Shown: positions 17,753-27,145 of the stretch, one piece after another
How positions within the stretch are numbered: position 1 is the stretch's first letter
Layout: each line of letters begins with the position of its first letter
Source: Planctomycetaceae bacterium
Lineage (GTDB): Bacteria > Planctomycetota > Planctomycetia > Pirellulales > Pirellulaceae
Reading direction: 5' to 3'
DNA length: 62,691 bases
Assembly (NCBI GenBank): GCA_002717145.1
Contig: PBCP01000049.1
Location: 26,084-88,774 of the forward strand
Position numbers and translations under genes: made by a program
Notes under the pieces: generated by a model
What the model was told of the DNA's origin: nothing
The model's database searches: none
What the model saw: only the letters and a program-made list of their open reading frames with translations

Positions 17753-20700
17753 ATGCAAAGAGTTATTTTCTCAGTACTGACATTTCTATCAATTGCAGGG
17801 TCGCTGCTCGCTCAGAAGACTGACACCGAACTGGAGTTCTTTGAGAAACGAATCCGTCCGGTGTTGATCTCCAAGTGCTACGAATGTCACAGTTCAATTG
17901 CGTCGGAGATTAAGGGAGGGTTAACCCTTGATTCACGAGCTGGTATCCGCAAGGGTGGCGATTCCGGTCCAGCGGTCGTCCCTGGCAAGCTAGAAGAGAG
18001 CCTTCTCTATTCAGCATTGAAACACGACACATTTGAGATGCCCCCTGACGGAAAGTTACCTGAAGACGTCCTGCTAGACTTTAAAACATGGATCCTCGCG
18101 GGTGCCATCGACCCCCGCGACAAGCCCCCCAACTCTGACCAACTCGCTCATCAAATCTGGGAAGATGCATTTCAACAACGCAAGACGCTTTGGAGCTTCC
18201 AGCCTCCACAGAAACCCAATCCTCCATCTCTGCCTGAGAATAACTGGTCCAACCTACCCATCGATCTGTTTATTCTCGCCAAGCTTCGTGACAACGGATT
18301 ATCACCCGCCACAACCGCTAACAAAGCTACTTTAATTCGCCGTCTCAGCTACACTCTGACCGGTCTACCTCCAACACCTGACGAGATCCAACAGTTCATC
18401 AAAAGTGACTCCCCTTTAAATTGGCAGAAAGCCATTCAGCACTTTTTATCATCGCCACATTTTGGTGAACGATTTGCACGTCACTGGATGGATGTCGTCA
18501 GATACACCGATACATACGGTTATGAATGGGACGTACCTGCTAATGGGTCATGGCAATACCGTGATTACCTCATCCGTGCCTTTAATGCAGACATCCCCTT
18601 TAACCAGCTGGTCAGGGAACAGATCGCAGGGGACCTCCTGCCCGAACCTCGCATCAATGAACAGTTGCAGTTGATCGAATCTCATATTGGCCCAATGTTC
18701 TATCAACTTGGAGAACATAGACATGGTGACAGCAAGGAGTTCGAAGGTATTCATCAGGAAATGCTTGACAATAAAGTGGATGCATTTTCCAAGGCTTTTC
18801 AGGGCATCACCATAGCCTGTGCGAGGTGCCACGACCACAAGTTGGATCCTATTTCTCAAAAGGAATACTATGCATTAGCCGGCACATTTATGTCTTCGCG
18901 CTGGATCCGCCGAACGGTCGACTTACCCACTCGAAATTCGGCCGTCAAAGAACAATTAGCAGTGGCTAAGGCCCAGCTTCGGAAAGCTTTACTGCAAGCC
19001 TGGCTAGAGGACCTAAAGACAAATATCACCGTTAATTCTTTGGATGCTATACAGCCTAAATCTGCATTACCCATCGGTGACATTAATCATCCCTGGAACG
19101 AAATCCACCGACTTGAGGACAACGAGATAGCCAATAAATGGGAAGCCTTATTGGAATCCCATCAATCGGCAGATACCGAGGCCGAAAAATACAACGAAAT
19201 CCACTACACTTTGATAGCGGACTTCCGACAGGGCAACGTCGACCACTGGTTCACCGATGGCGATGGAATTGAATCAATTAAGCAATCCGGGGAGTTCACC
19301 GTCCATCCGGGGGAACAATTCGTTAAATCCCTGTTACTCCCCGGCATAGCCACGTCCCGCTTATCCAACAAACTTAACGGTGCTTTACGGAGTCCGCTTA
19401 CCAACAATTACTCTGGGGGGTTCCTCCATGCCCTTACAGCCGGAGGAGACTTTGCAGCGCAACGCACCGTAATCGACAACGCCTTCCTATGTGAAAAGCA
19501 GCAGTACTATGCCAACGACCGCTATTCCTGGAAAGCATTAAACCTATACAAGAATGAAGACCGGCGAATATTCTTTGAGTTTACAACCAAGACCAGTAAT
19601 CCCAATTTCCCTCCCCGCTGGGGCTTGGGGACGAAGCTTACCGAGCAAATGGAGCACTCCCCTGAAAGCTGGTTTTCGGTCAGCAAAGTCTACATCGCAC
19701 AAGGCCCGGGTTCGCCCAAAAGACGACTAACCGCCTTTATCGACTTACTGAAATCCGGTACACCCAATAGCAAATCCGAGGCTGCCATACTTTACAGAGA
19801 CTGGCTCTCGTCCATGATCTCGGCATGGGCCGACGGTACAGCATCCGACGATCAAATACAGGTACTCAACAATTTACTTCAAACTCCATGGATAACGAAG
19901 TCGAGCGTTGATAAACGATTGAAACCGTTAGTCGACAATTATCGACAAATCGAATCACAACTCCTGCCGCCACGCACCGTAAACTCGATGGCAGACCATG
20001 ATCCCGGCCTCAATTACCGTCTAAACATCCGAGGAAGTTATTACGATCTTGGCGAACCCGTACCACGTGGCTATTTGAGACTATTTGCCAATGAAGGTCA
20101 GGAATCCCTTCCATTTCAATCCAAACAAAGCGGCCGGTTGGAATTAGCTGAACAGGTTGCGTCCGCGAGCAATCCACTGACAGCGAGAGTCTATGTAAAC
20201 CGTGTTTGGCAGTGGCTATTTGGAACGGGCATTGTGGATACACCAAGCAATTTTGGCGCTCTAGGCAGTCGCCCGTCTCACCCTGAACTGCTCGACTGGC
20301 TAACCGTACAGTTTCTAGAAGATGATTGGTCTACCAAACGTTTAATTGAGTCGATCCTCTCAACTCAAGCCTGGCGCCAATCCAGCCAAGTTGCCACAGA
20401 TGCTATCCAAAAGGATCCTTCCAACCGGTACCTCCATCACTTTGCGACACGGCGTCTTGAATCCGAGGCCATCGGTGATGCAATGCTCGCCGTTGCCGGC
20501 ACATTGGACCGAAAGATGTACGGTGCTCCACACAACCCGTATCGTACGGCCGAGGACGAAATGAAACGGCTGTTTAGTGGGCCGGTTGATGCCAATCGAC
20601 GACGGATGATATACACCAAAGTCACCATCATGGAACCTGCAAAATTTCTGACCACTTTTAATTCTCCTGACCCCAAGATTCCCACCGGCGTCCGTGACAT

Positions 20701-21007
20701 CACCAATACACCTGCACAAGCCCTGACCCTGCTCAATCACCCTTTTACAATCGAAATTGCTCGTCAATGGAGCGCACAGGCTGTGGATGATCACCACACT
20801 GAGCCACGTGCCAGGCTTGAAGTCATGCTCGAATCAGCGTTTAGCAGATCCATTTCAAACTTGGAATTGTCACAATGGGAAACCGCTCTCATCAAGCTTT
20901 CAGATTTACGAGGCGTTCCTGAAGATGCCATAATGAACAACAGTCAGCTTTGGGCTGACATCGCGCATACGATTTTCAACACCAAAGAATTTATCTACCT
21001 CCGTTAA
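17753..21007 (+). CDS. PSCyt1-DUF1549-DUF1553 (PSD1) cytochrome-like protein
   Basis: A 1084-residue secreted protein with the signal MQRVIFSVLTFLSIAGSLLA. A PSCyt1 domain carries the heme motif CYECH (C42-H46) and the KGGDSGPAVVPG segment. DUF1549 (PSCyt2, about 160-400) includes HFGERFARHWMDVVRY and a second heme-type motif CARCHDHKLDP (C356-H360). A beta-rich insert (about 480-660) separates this from C-terminal DUF1553/PSD1 (about 790-1080: ARVYVNRVWQWLFG, FNSPDP, TPAQALTLLNHP). The family is expanded in Planctomycetota and thought to act in envelope electron transfer or polysaccharide use; its reaction is unknown. The DUF1501 gene follows after 18 bp, the standard pairing for this family, so the two form an operon. 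Confidence 0.95.
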   Translation: MQRVIFSVLTFLSIAGSLLAQKTDTELEFFEKRIRPVLISKCYECHSSIASEIKGGLTLDSRAGIRKGGDSGPAVVPGKLEESLLYSALKHDTFEMPPDGKLPEDVLLDFKTWILAGAIDPRDKPPNSDQLAHQIWEDAFQQRKTLWSFQPPQKPNPPSLPENNWSNLPIDLFILAKLRDNGLSPATTANKATLIRRLSYTLTGLPPTPDEIQQFIKSDSPLNWQKAIQHFLSSPHFGERFARHWMDVVRYTDTYGYEWDVPANGSWQYRDYLIRAFNADIPFNQLVREQIAGDLLPEPRINEQLQLIESHIGPMFYQLGEHRHGDSKEFEGIHQEMLDNKVDAFSKAFQGITIACARCHDHKLDPISQKEYYALAGTFMSSRWIRRTVDLPTRNSAVKEQLAVAKAQLRKALLQAWLEDLKTNITVNSLDAIQPKSALPIGDINHPWNEIHRLEDNEIANKWEALLESHQSADTEAEKYNEIHYTLIADFRQGNVDHWFTDGDGIESIKQSGEFTVHPGEQFVKSLLLPGIATSRLSNKLNGALRSPLTNNYSGGFLHALTAGGDFAAQRTVIDNAFLCEKQQYYANDRYSWKALNLYKNEDRRIFFEFTTKTSNPNFPPRWGLGTKLTEQMEHSPESWFSVSKVYIAQGPGSPKRRLTAFIDLLKSGTPNSKSEAAILYRDWLSSMISAWADGTASDDQIQVLNNLLQTPWITKSSVDKRLKPLVDNYRQIESQLLPPRTVNSMADHDPGLNYRLNIRGSYYDLGEPVPRGYLRLFANEGQESLPFQSKQSGRLELAEQVASASNPLTARVYVNRVWQWLFGTGIVDTPSNFGALGSRPSHPELLDWLTVQFLEDDWSTKRLIESILSTQAWRQSSQVATDAIQKDPSNRYLHHFATRRLESEAIGDAMLAVAGTLDRKMYGAPHNPYRTAEDEMKRLFSGPVDANRRRMIYTKVTIMEPAKFLTTFNSPDPKIPTGVRDITNTPAQALTLLNHPFTIEIARQWSAQAVDDHHTEPRARLEVMLESAFSRSISNLELSQWETALIKLSDLRGVPEDAIMNNSQLWADIAHTIFNTKEFIYLR

Positions 21008-21025
21008 CCACTCAAGTCCTCAATC

Positions 21026-22420
21026 ATGACGTATATAGATCGCCGTCAACTCTTGAAAGATGTTTCTATGGGTTTCGGCATGTTGGCATTTTCGTCGTTA
21101 GCGACTCGAACAAGTCTGGCTCAGCCTACAACTCATTTTCCAGCACGAGCGAAGCACGTCATTCTTTGCTTTATGGATGGAGGCCCCAGTCATGTCGATA
21201 CGTTTGATCCCAAACCTGAATTAACAAAGCAGGAAGGGAAAGCGATAGGAAACGAAAACGTATCTGTATTATCGCAAAGTGCAGCTTCACGCGTCTGGTT
21301 AGGTGAACGCTGGAAATTTCGCAGTCGGGGCAACAGTGGGCTTCCGGTTAGCGACCTGTTACCACACATCGCCTCTATGGCAGATGACCTATGTGTAGTT
21401 AGATCACTTGTTGGCAAACAACCGTTGCATGGCCAACAGGCACTGCTTATGCACACCGGACGTGAAACAGGTAGAGCGCCCAGCTGGGGCAGCTGGGTTT
21501 CCTATGGCCTCGGTTCTGAAAATGAAAACCTCCCCAGTTACGTGCTATTAAACAATGACTGGATTCCGAACGGCGGCTATGAGAATTTTGGCAGCGCGTT
21601 TTTACCAGCCAATCACGCGGCAACGATGCTGCGAGCTAAAGGAACGCCTGTAGATAACATCGTTGGCAGTGACCCTCCTGCTATCCAAGAACAAAAGCTG
21701 GCCTTACTAAAAGATCAGGATCTCCGATTTAGTAGTCAAACCAGCCAAGAGACAGTCATTGAAGCCGCCATTAAGAATTATGAAAAAGCATTTTCCATGC
21801 AAGCTTCGATCCCAGGCCTTGCGGACCTTAGTGATGAACCTGAATACATTCACAGGCTATACGGCACGAATAGTAACAATGAATTTCAAAAATATTATGC
21901 CATGCAATGCCTGCGAGCTCGGCGACTTGTGGAACGGGGAGTCCGGTTTATTGAGATCACCTGTCCACTAACCCATGTTAACAATTCCCCCTGGGATCAA
22001 CATGGCAACCTGGTTAAGCATCACAATGAAAATGCGTTGATTACGGACCAATCTGTGGCGGCATTGATCAAGGATTTAAAACAGCGTGGCTTGCTGGATG
22101 AAACCATTGTGATTTGGGCCGGGGAGATGGGCCGCACGCCACACACACCTAAAATCACTGAAACCGTAGGCCGTGATCATCACGTAAACGGTTATTCGAT
22201 TTTCCTGGCTGGGGGGGGATTCAAAGGTGGCTCTGCCTATGGATCGACAGACGAATTTGGGAATAGTGTGGCGGAGAATCCACTTTTAATCCAGGACATT
22301 CATGCAACCGTCTTTCATCAGCTTGGGTTGGACCACGAACGGCTAACCTATCGATTTGGCGGCCGTGACGTAAGTTTAACCGATGTACACGGTCACATTG
22401 TCACCGACTTACTCTCCTAG
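21026..22420 (+). CDS. DUF1501 protein, Tat-exported
   Basis: A 464-residue DUF1501 protein, a family in the alkaline-phosphatase/sulfatase-like clan with no settled activity. The N-terminus IDRRQLLKDVSMGFGMLAF is a twin-arginine signal. Family hallmarks are CFMDGGPSHVDTFDPKP, the central SWGSWVSYGLGSENENLPSYV, the RRLVERGVRFIEI block, VNNSPWDQHGN, LLDETIVIWAGEMGRTP and the final HERLTYRFGGRDVSLTDVHG. It is paired with the PSCyt/PSD1 gene 18 bp upstream and probably made with it. The Asp/His residues in these motifs suggest a bound metal, by analogy to the clan. Confidence 0.93.
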   Translation: MTYIDRRQLLKDVSMGFGMLAFSSLATRTSLAQPTTHFPARAKHVILCFMDGGPSHVDTFDPKPELTKQEGKAIGNENVSVLSQSAASRVWLGERWKFRSRGNSGLPVSDLLPHIASMADDLCVVRSLVGKQPLHGQQALLMHTGRETGRAPSWGSWVSYGLGSENENLPSYVLLNNDWIPNGGYENFGSAFLPANHAATMLRAKGTPVDNIVGSDPPAIQEQKLALLKDQDLRFSSQTSQETVIEAAIKNYEKAFSMQASIPGLADLSDEPEYIHRLYGTNSNNEFQKYYAMQCLRARRLVERGVRFIEITCPLTHVNNSPWDQHGNLVKHHNENALITDQSVAALIKDLKQRGLLDETIVIWAGEMGRTPHTPKITETVGRDHHVNGYSIFLAGGGFKGGSAYGSTDEFGNSVAENPLLIQDIHATVFHQLGLDHERLTYRFGGRDVSLTDVHGHIVTDLLS

Positions 22421-22521
22421 ACAGCACACACGCCTCGGCGAATGAACTTTACTACACCGTCTTCGTGGAGGCAGCAAAACTGGGACCGGCAAAAAGGTAG
22501 AAAGCAAGTTACAAAGGCTGC

Positions 22522-23991
22522 CTACATTTCATCCAACGGAAAGATTGGTCGCGTCAACCTCTTCCAGGGAAACCGTTGGACGGAAGACATTGTCATCCCG
22601 TCCGTGTCAGCCCTTATGATCTGTGGGTTGAAATGGGAGTAATATTGAAAATTGCTGGCCGTCTTTAATACTGCCAGCTTGGCTCGCCCCACATCAATTC
22701 CAAACTGTTCATAGCAAATCGGATGATTCCCTCCGATTCCTTCAGTTTCGGTCACCGCCAATAGAATATGTTGCGAGCGCAACAGCGCGGATCGTCCGGC
22801 ATCGTATGCGTCATTACCTATAACCTCAACCTCTACCGTGCCTCCGCCAAGCCGCAACACTTCACACTCCATTTCCACGGGCTGACTAAACACACTATCC
22901 AGCTTGCCGCCGACTATAATACGAATCCCGGAATCGACCCCCGCCTCATAAGCGTTGGCAACAACTTCCGCGTCTACCATAGGTACAAGACAATCCTGCT
23001 CACACTGCACTTGCATCAACTCGCGTAGCAGAATAGTACTATCGCCGGGCGCCCCCCCAAATACAGAGTCCCCCGTGTCTGACAAAACCACGAACTGCTC
23101 AGATTGCAAAGCCATCTGCACAGCCGTCTTTGGATCCACGCTTTCCTGTCGCATAAAATGCTTGCGATGCTCCCACGCAAATTCAGCCATCTCATCGGCT
23201 ACGCTTTTTGCCAGCTTCAAATCATCATCGGTGACGACGATCACTGCCCAACCTGCTTCGGTAATGTCAAGCCACGGTTGCATAGGACACGGGCTTACGG
23301 ACAGGATATCGCCTCGCCGCTCAAAGGCTCTGGCCATCTCAAACCATCGCTTCATGGGTCCTTCCGTTCCGGTCAGAAACTGCTCCTGATGCGTTAGCAT
23401 AGGGATTTTCCTGTAAGTCATCGTCGACTTTATCGCCCCGGTGAGATGCTTTATCAAAATCAATCCTGCCTGATAGCCCGTATCAAAAGGTTCATGCGGT
23501 TGAGTACGATGGGCAACGATTGCTGTCGCATCACGACACATTAGCTCTGTAACATTAGCATGATGGTCCAGGGCTACGACGATTGGGACCTCTGGACCGA
23601 CAAGCGTTCGAGAGCGTGAGATTATATCCCCTTCACAATCGTCCAGATGCTCAGCCTGTGCGGCACCGTGCAAGTCAAGAAAGACGGCATCAAGCTTCTG
23701 TGAGTTGGCCAGACTATCACAAATTGAGTTTACAAAAAACTGGTGTGTATACTCCGTGATAATTCCACTTGCCCCACCCCAGCCTCGGATCATAGGAATA
23801 GGCGTCCACGCAAAATCACAGTCCCGGCATGCTGCTTCCAAACCGGCGAGCGGCCCGGTCTTCATGCCTTCTTGCAGTACTTCCACTCCCTGGTAGAGCC
23901 CAAACTGACGAAACGTGTCCAGTGTGGTCCTGCCAAGGCTGAAGGAATTTGTTTCCTGTCCATACTTGGCGACAGCGATTCTCAATTTCAA
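22522..23991 (-). CDS. M81 family metallopeptidase (MlrC/microcystinase C-like)
   Basis: A 489-residue protein of the M81 family, named for MlrC, which cleaves linear microcystin fragments. Characteristic features are the N-terminal KYGQETNSFS, LDLHGAAQAEHLDDCEGD, VVALDHHANVTELM (His/Asp metal-ligand regions), YKAGL-type HEPFDTGYQAGL, and SDTGDSVFGGAPGDST in the C-terminal MlrC domain. There is no signal peptide, so it is cytoplasmic. It is 32 bp downstream of the DUF1501 gene (24024-25439) on the same strand and probably co-transcribed. The real substrate in this organism is unknown; M81 proteins are abundant in bacteria that never meet microcystin, so a general amide or peptide hydrolase is more likely. 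Confidence 0.9.
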   Translation of the reverse strand: MKLRIAVAKYGQETNSFSLGRTTLDTFRQFGLYQGVEVLQEGMKTGPLAGLEAACRDCDFAWTPIPMIRGWGGASGIITEYTHQFFVNSICDSLANSQKLDAVFLDLHGAAQAEHLDDCEGDIISRSRTLVGPEVPIVVALDHHANVTELMCRDATAIVAHRTQPHEPFDTGYQAGLILIKHLTGAIKSTMTYRKIPMLTHQEQFLTGTEGPMKRWFEMARAFERRGDILSVSPCPMQPWLDITEAGWAVIVVTDDDLKLAKSVADEMAEFAWEHRKHFMRQESVDPKTAVQMALQSEQFVVLSDTGDSVFGGAPGDSTILLRELMQVQCEQDCLVPMVDAEVVANAYEAGVDSGIRIIVGGKLDSVFSQPVEMECEVLRLGGGTVEVEVIGNDAYDAGRSALLRSQHILLAVTETEGIGGNHPICYEQFGIDVGRAKLAVLKTASNFQYYSHFNPQIIRADTDGMTMSSVQRFPWKRLTRPIFPLDEM

Positions 23992-24023
23992 TTCACCAAT
24001 TTTCAGTTGTAATTGCAGAGCAA

Positions 24024-25439
24024 CTAAGCAAGTTCCGTTATGACCTTACCGGCAGGGAGGATCGGGATCGGGCGTCCAGATTGATCCGGTACGGCAATCC
24101 GAGCTGCGTCCAAACCAAGATGATTGTAAAGTGTTGCCAGAAAGTCACCCGGAGCAACTCGTCGATCGACGGGGTCTTCACCCCGAGCGTCGGTGGCGCC
24201 AACAATTTTGCCGGTTTCGATACCTCCACCTGCGAATAACATCGTATTCGCTCGTGGCCAATGATCTCGTCCCGGTTGCACTGTTCCCTTTTCGCCGCTG
24301 GCGACGCCGCCCCCGCTACTAGCCACATGAGATATACGTGGCGTACGCCCAAATTCACCTGCTACAACTACCAGGACACGACGGTCAAGTCCACGGTCAT
24401 AAATATCTTCAATTAAGGCCGAAACAGCATGATCAAAAGTCGGCATTCGATGGTCTAATGCGTTGAACACATGATGATTAACTGCATGGTCATCCCAATT
24501 GGCTACCCGGCCACACAGTGGTCCATCGAGCTCTGTCGTGACTATTTCAACTCCAGCTTCCACGAGGCGTCTGGCCATCAACAACTGCTGGCCCCACTGG
24601 TTTCTTCCGTATCGGTCACGCAAAGAATCTTTTTCCTGACTGAGATCAAAGGCAGCCTGAGCCTTAGCGCTGGTCAGTAAATTAAGCGCTTGGCGATCAA
24701 AGTCATTCATAGCTTCCATCAGGCCAGACTGATCAATTTCGGACTTAACTTGATCCAGGCCACGTTTGAGTGTCAGCCGTTTTTTGAACCGACTAGCAAC
24801 ACTTTCATCGCCTAACCCAATATTAGGCACCTTGAAGTCCGGTTTATTAGGATCACCCATTACTCGGAAAGGATCGAACGAAGGTCCCAAATAGGTTGCT
24901 CCGGCGATTGTAAAGGAGTCATATCGATCAACCGGGTTGACCGTGATGTAATTTGGAATTTCGCGTTTTGGGTTATACCGCAGGTAATTAGCGATCGACA
25001 TCCAATCCGGGAGAATCGGAAGCGTCTTATCTTTTGCATCAGGATCGCCTGCAAGAACCTGTAAGGAACCGGCCGGGTGCCCCCCACCGGTATGAGCGAC
25101 ACTTCGAAGTAAAGTGTATTTGTCCGCACATTTCGAAAGACGCGGCAGTAATTCGGTCAAACGAATACCGGGCACGTTCGTTTCTATCGGAGCGTATGGA
25201 CCACGAAATTCTGAAGGGGCGTCTGGCTTCGGGTCCCACGTATCCAGATGACTGCAACCGCCACGCTGCCAAACCAAAATAATCGCCGTCCTTTCGCCAT
25301 GGCGATTATTGGCCGTGGCCAGCCCCATTCCTGGCTTGGCTGCTAATTCCGTTGCATTTGCACGAGCCTGCATCAACTGGGAAAGACTTAGTCCTCCAAA
25401 GCCATACATACCGGCTTTAAGCAATTCTCGACGTTGCAT
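24024..25439 (-). CDS. DUF1501 protein, Tat-exported
   Basis: A 471-residue DUF1501 protein with a twin-arginine start (MQRRELLKAGMYGFGGLSL). Motifs include ILVWQRGGCSHLDTWDPKPDAP, TLLRSVAHTGGGHPAG, QQLLMARRLVEAGVEIV, DHAVNHHVFNALDHRMP, VVVAGEFGRTPR, PGRDHWPRANTMLFAGGG and the C-terminal DQSGRPIPILPAGKVITEL. It belongs to the subgroup with the GRDHWP block, like the two tandem copies at 31765 and 33168, and differs from the subgroup ending DVHGH. It lacks an adjacent PSCyt/PSD1 partner; the gene downstream in its operon encodes the M81 peptidase. Function unestablished. Confidence 0.92.
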   Translation of the reverse strand: MQRRELLKAGMYGFGGLSLSQLMQARANATELAAKPGMGLATANNRHGERTAIILVWQRGGCSHLDTWDPKPDAPSEFRGPYAPIETNVPGIRLTELLPRLSKCADKYTLLRSVAHTGGGHPAGSLQVLAGDPDAKDKTLPILPDWMSIANYLRYNPKREIPNYITVNPVDRYDSFTIAGATYLGPSFDPFRVMGDPNKPDFKVPNIGLGDESVASRFKKRLTLKRGLDQVKSEIDQSGLMEAMNDFDRQALNLLTSAKAQAAFDLSQEKDSLRDRYGRNQWGQQLLMARRLVEAGVEIVTTELDGPLCGRVANWDDHAVNHHVFNALDHRMPTFDHAVSALIEDIYDRGLDRRVLVVVAGEFGRTPRISHVASSGGGVASGEKGTVQPGRDHWPRANTMLFAGGGIETGKIVGATDARGEDPVDRRVAPGDFLATLYNHLGLDAARIAVPDQSGRPIPILPAGKVITELA

Positions 25440-25572
25440 TTGATACGTTACCCCAATTTTTTAACTGCTATATAGTCTAGCATATCGGCCATTTTGCTCG
25501 CCTATCTTTTACAATCAGAATATTCTCCTAAACCCCGTTTTAATTGCGTCTAATACAGGATCCAAGGACTAA

Positions 25573-27123
25573 ATGACCAGGCCAACAAAGAAGACCCGTC
25601 GTGAAGTACTCAATGCCATGGCAAATTTTGGTGCCGCAGCCCTGCTCCCCGGGGTAGTCTCGAGCCCTCTCCCGGCATTTGCAGATCAGGGAAAGTTCTC
25701 TCGCAAACGCTCACAATTGATTCGTCGTGAAAACAAAAAGCCTGGAACTCGTGAATGGATACTTACCAAGACAGCGATCACGCCGGACACGAAGTACCGT
25801 TGCCCTTTTATCGAGGGCTATGCATCTCATACGAGTGTGTCGGCGGGTGATATCATTTCCTTTCATGTCTCTTGTAACCCGCACTCGAAATTCGTAATCG
25901 ATCTTTACAGATCCGGTTATTACAGCGGTGACGGGGCAAGAAAAATTGCCCACCTAGGTACGTTCGCCGGCAAGACCCAGGATGACCCTGAAATTGGTAA
26001 AAATCGATTACGCGAATGTCAATGGGCCCCCTGCCTTGAGTTAACCATCGAAGACGATTGGGTTAGTGGCGTATACCTTGCCAAGCTCACGTCTCTAGAA
26101 ACTGGAATGCAAAGCTACATTACCTTCATCGTCAAAGATGATCGCAAGGTCGATTTTCTATTCCAATGCTCCGACACTACATGGAGTGCCTACAATCGAT
26201 GGCCTAGCCAGTATTCGCTCTACGACAATGAAGAGTCGGTTTGGTATTGGGGGGCTGGGGTCGATGTAAGCTTTGACCGGCCCTACGGTAAATACTGTCA
26301 GATCTTTGATGCACCACTAACAACCGGGTCGGGGGAGTGGTTTTGTTGGGAATTACCAATTGCATACTGGATGGAGTCGCTAGGTTACGACGTCAGTTAT
26401 TGCTCCAACATTGACACGCATGCTCATGGAGAAGATTTAATGCGAGCCGGTACACTAATCTCGGTAGGGCACGACGAATACTACTCAATGGAAATGTTTG
26501 ACAACGTACGTGCTGCGATTCGCGGAGGCATCAACGTCGCTTTCCTGTCCGGCAACACCTGCTGTGGTTTACTGGAAATGAAATCTTCAAGCGACGGTCG
26601 CCCAAATCGGATTATCTCACGAGTGGATCGTTTCGGGCCTCGTGACAAGATTGGTGACAATCTCTTCCATTCCATGGAAACCCTGCCAAGAACTGCACCT
26701 AACGAAGCGAATATTATTGGCGCTCGCAGTACCGGCCCTGTTGTCGGTGGTGCGGACTACATTTGTCATCAACCCGATCATTGGTTATTCGCAGGATCGG
26801 GAATGAAAAAGGGAGACAGTATCCCCGGATTAGTTGGTTGGGAATGGCACGGTGACCCTGCAGAAATCCCGGGACTGGAAATTGTGGCAACGGGCACGAC
26901 CAACAGTGGTGCCGGCTCAGGCACCTACACATCCACACTCTATCCGGGCCCCAAGGACAATCTAGTCTTCAACGCTTCAACTTGCTGGTGGGGCGACGGA
27001 TTGAGTGAACCACCCGGGTACGTTCGTCCGGCTGCTCACGGGGCAAGCCCTCTGGGCCCTGATCGCCGTGTTCAGGTGATTACCACAAATCTCCTAAATC
27101 ATTTCAAAAGCCTCAGAGGCTGA
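25573..27123 (+). CDS. N,N-dimethylformamidase beta-subunit-like protein, exported
   Basis: A 516-residue protein matching the C-terminal domain family of the DMFase large subunit (DMFA2_C). Supporting segments are DLYRSGYYSGDGARK, VSGVYLAKLTSLETGMQSYITFIVKDD, LFQCSDTTWSAYNRWP, VSFDRPYG, ISVGHDEYYSMEMFDNVRAAIRGGINVAFLSGN and the final NASTCWWGDGL. DMFase itself hydrolyses dimethylformamide in the cytoplasm. This copy has a Tat-like signal (KKTRREVLNAMANFGAAALLPG), so it is probably periplasmic and the substrate may differ. AAGGA sits four bases before the ATG. It converges on the helicase gene with 22 bp between stops. Family assignment is good; the activity is inference. Confidence 0.82.
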   Translation: MTRPTKKTRREVLNAMANFGAAALLPGVVSSPLPAFADQGKFSRKRSQLIRRENKKPGTREWILTKTAITPDTKYRCPFIEGYASHTSVSAGDIISFHVSCNPHSKFVIDLYRSGYYSGDGARKIAHLGTFAGKTQDDPEIGKNRLRECQWAPCLELTIEDDWVSGVYLAKLTSLETGMQSYITFIVKDDRKVDFLFQCSDTTWSAYNRWPSQYSLYDNEESVWYWGAGVDVSFDRPYGKYCQIFDAPLTTGSGEWFCWELPIAYWMESLGYDVSYCSNIDTHAHGEDLMRAGTLISVGHDEYYSMEMFDNVRAAIRGGINVAFLSGNTCCGLLEMKSSSDGRPNRIISRVDRFGPRDKIGDNLFHSMETLPRTAPNEANIIGARSTGPVVGGADYICHQPDHWLFAGSGMKKGDSIPGLVGWEWHGDPAEIPGLEIVATGTTNSGAGSGTYTSTLYPGPKDNLVFNASTCWWGDGLSEPPGYVRPAAHGASPLGPDRRVQVITTNLLNHFKSLRG

Positions 27124-27145
27124 AGAAACTTACGCAAAGTGGTAA

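Noticed and set aside
22442..22642. 66-residue plus-strand ORF after the DUF1501 gene
   Set aside because: It overlaps the 3' end of the M81 gene in antisense, has no ribosome site and no protein-like pattern; treated as a shadow.
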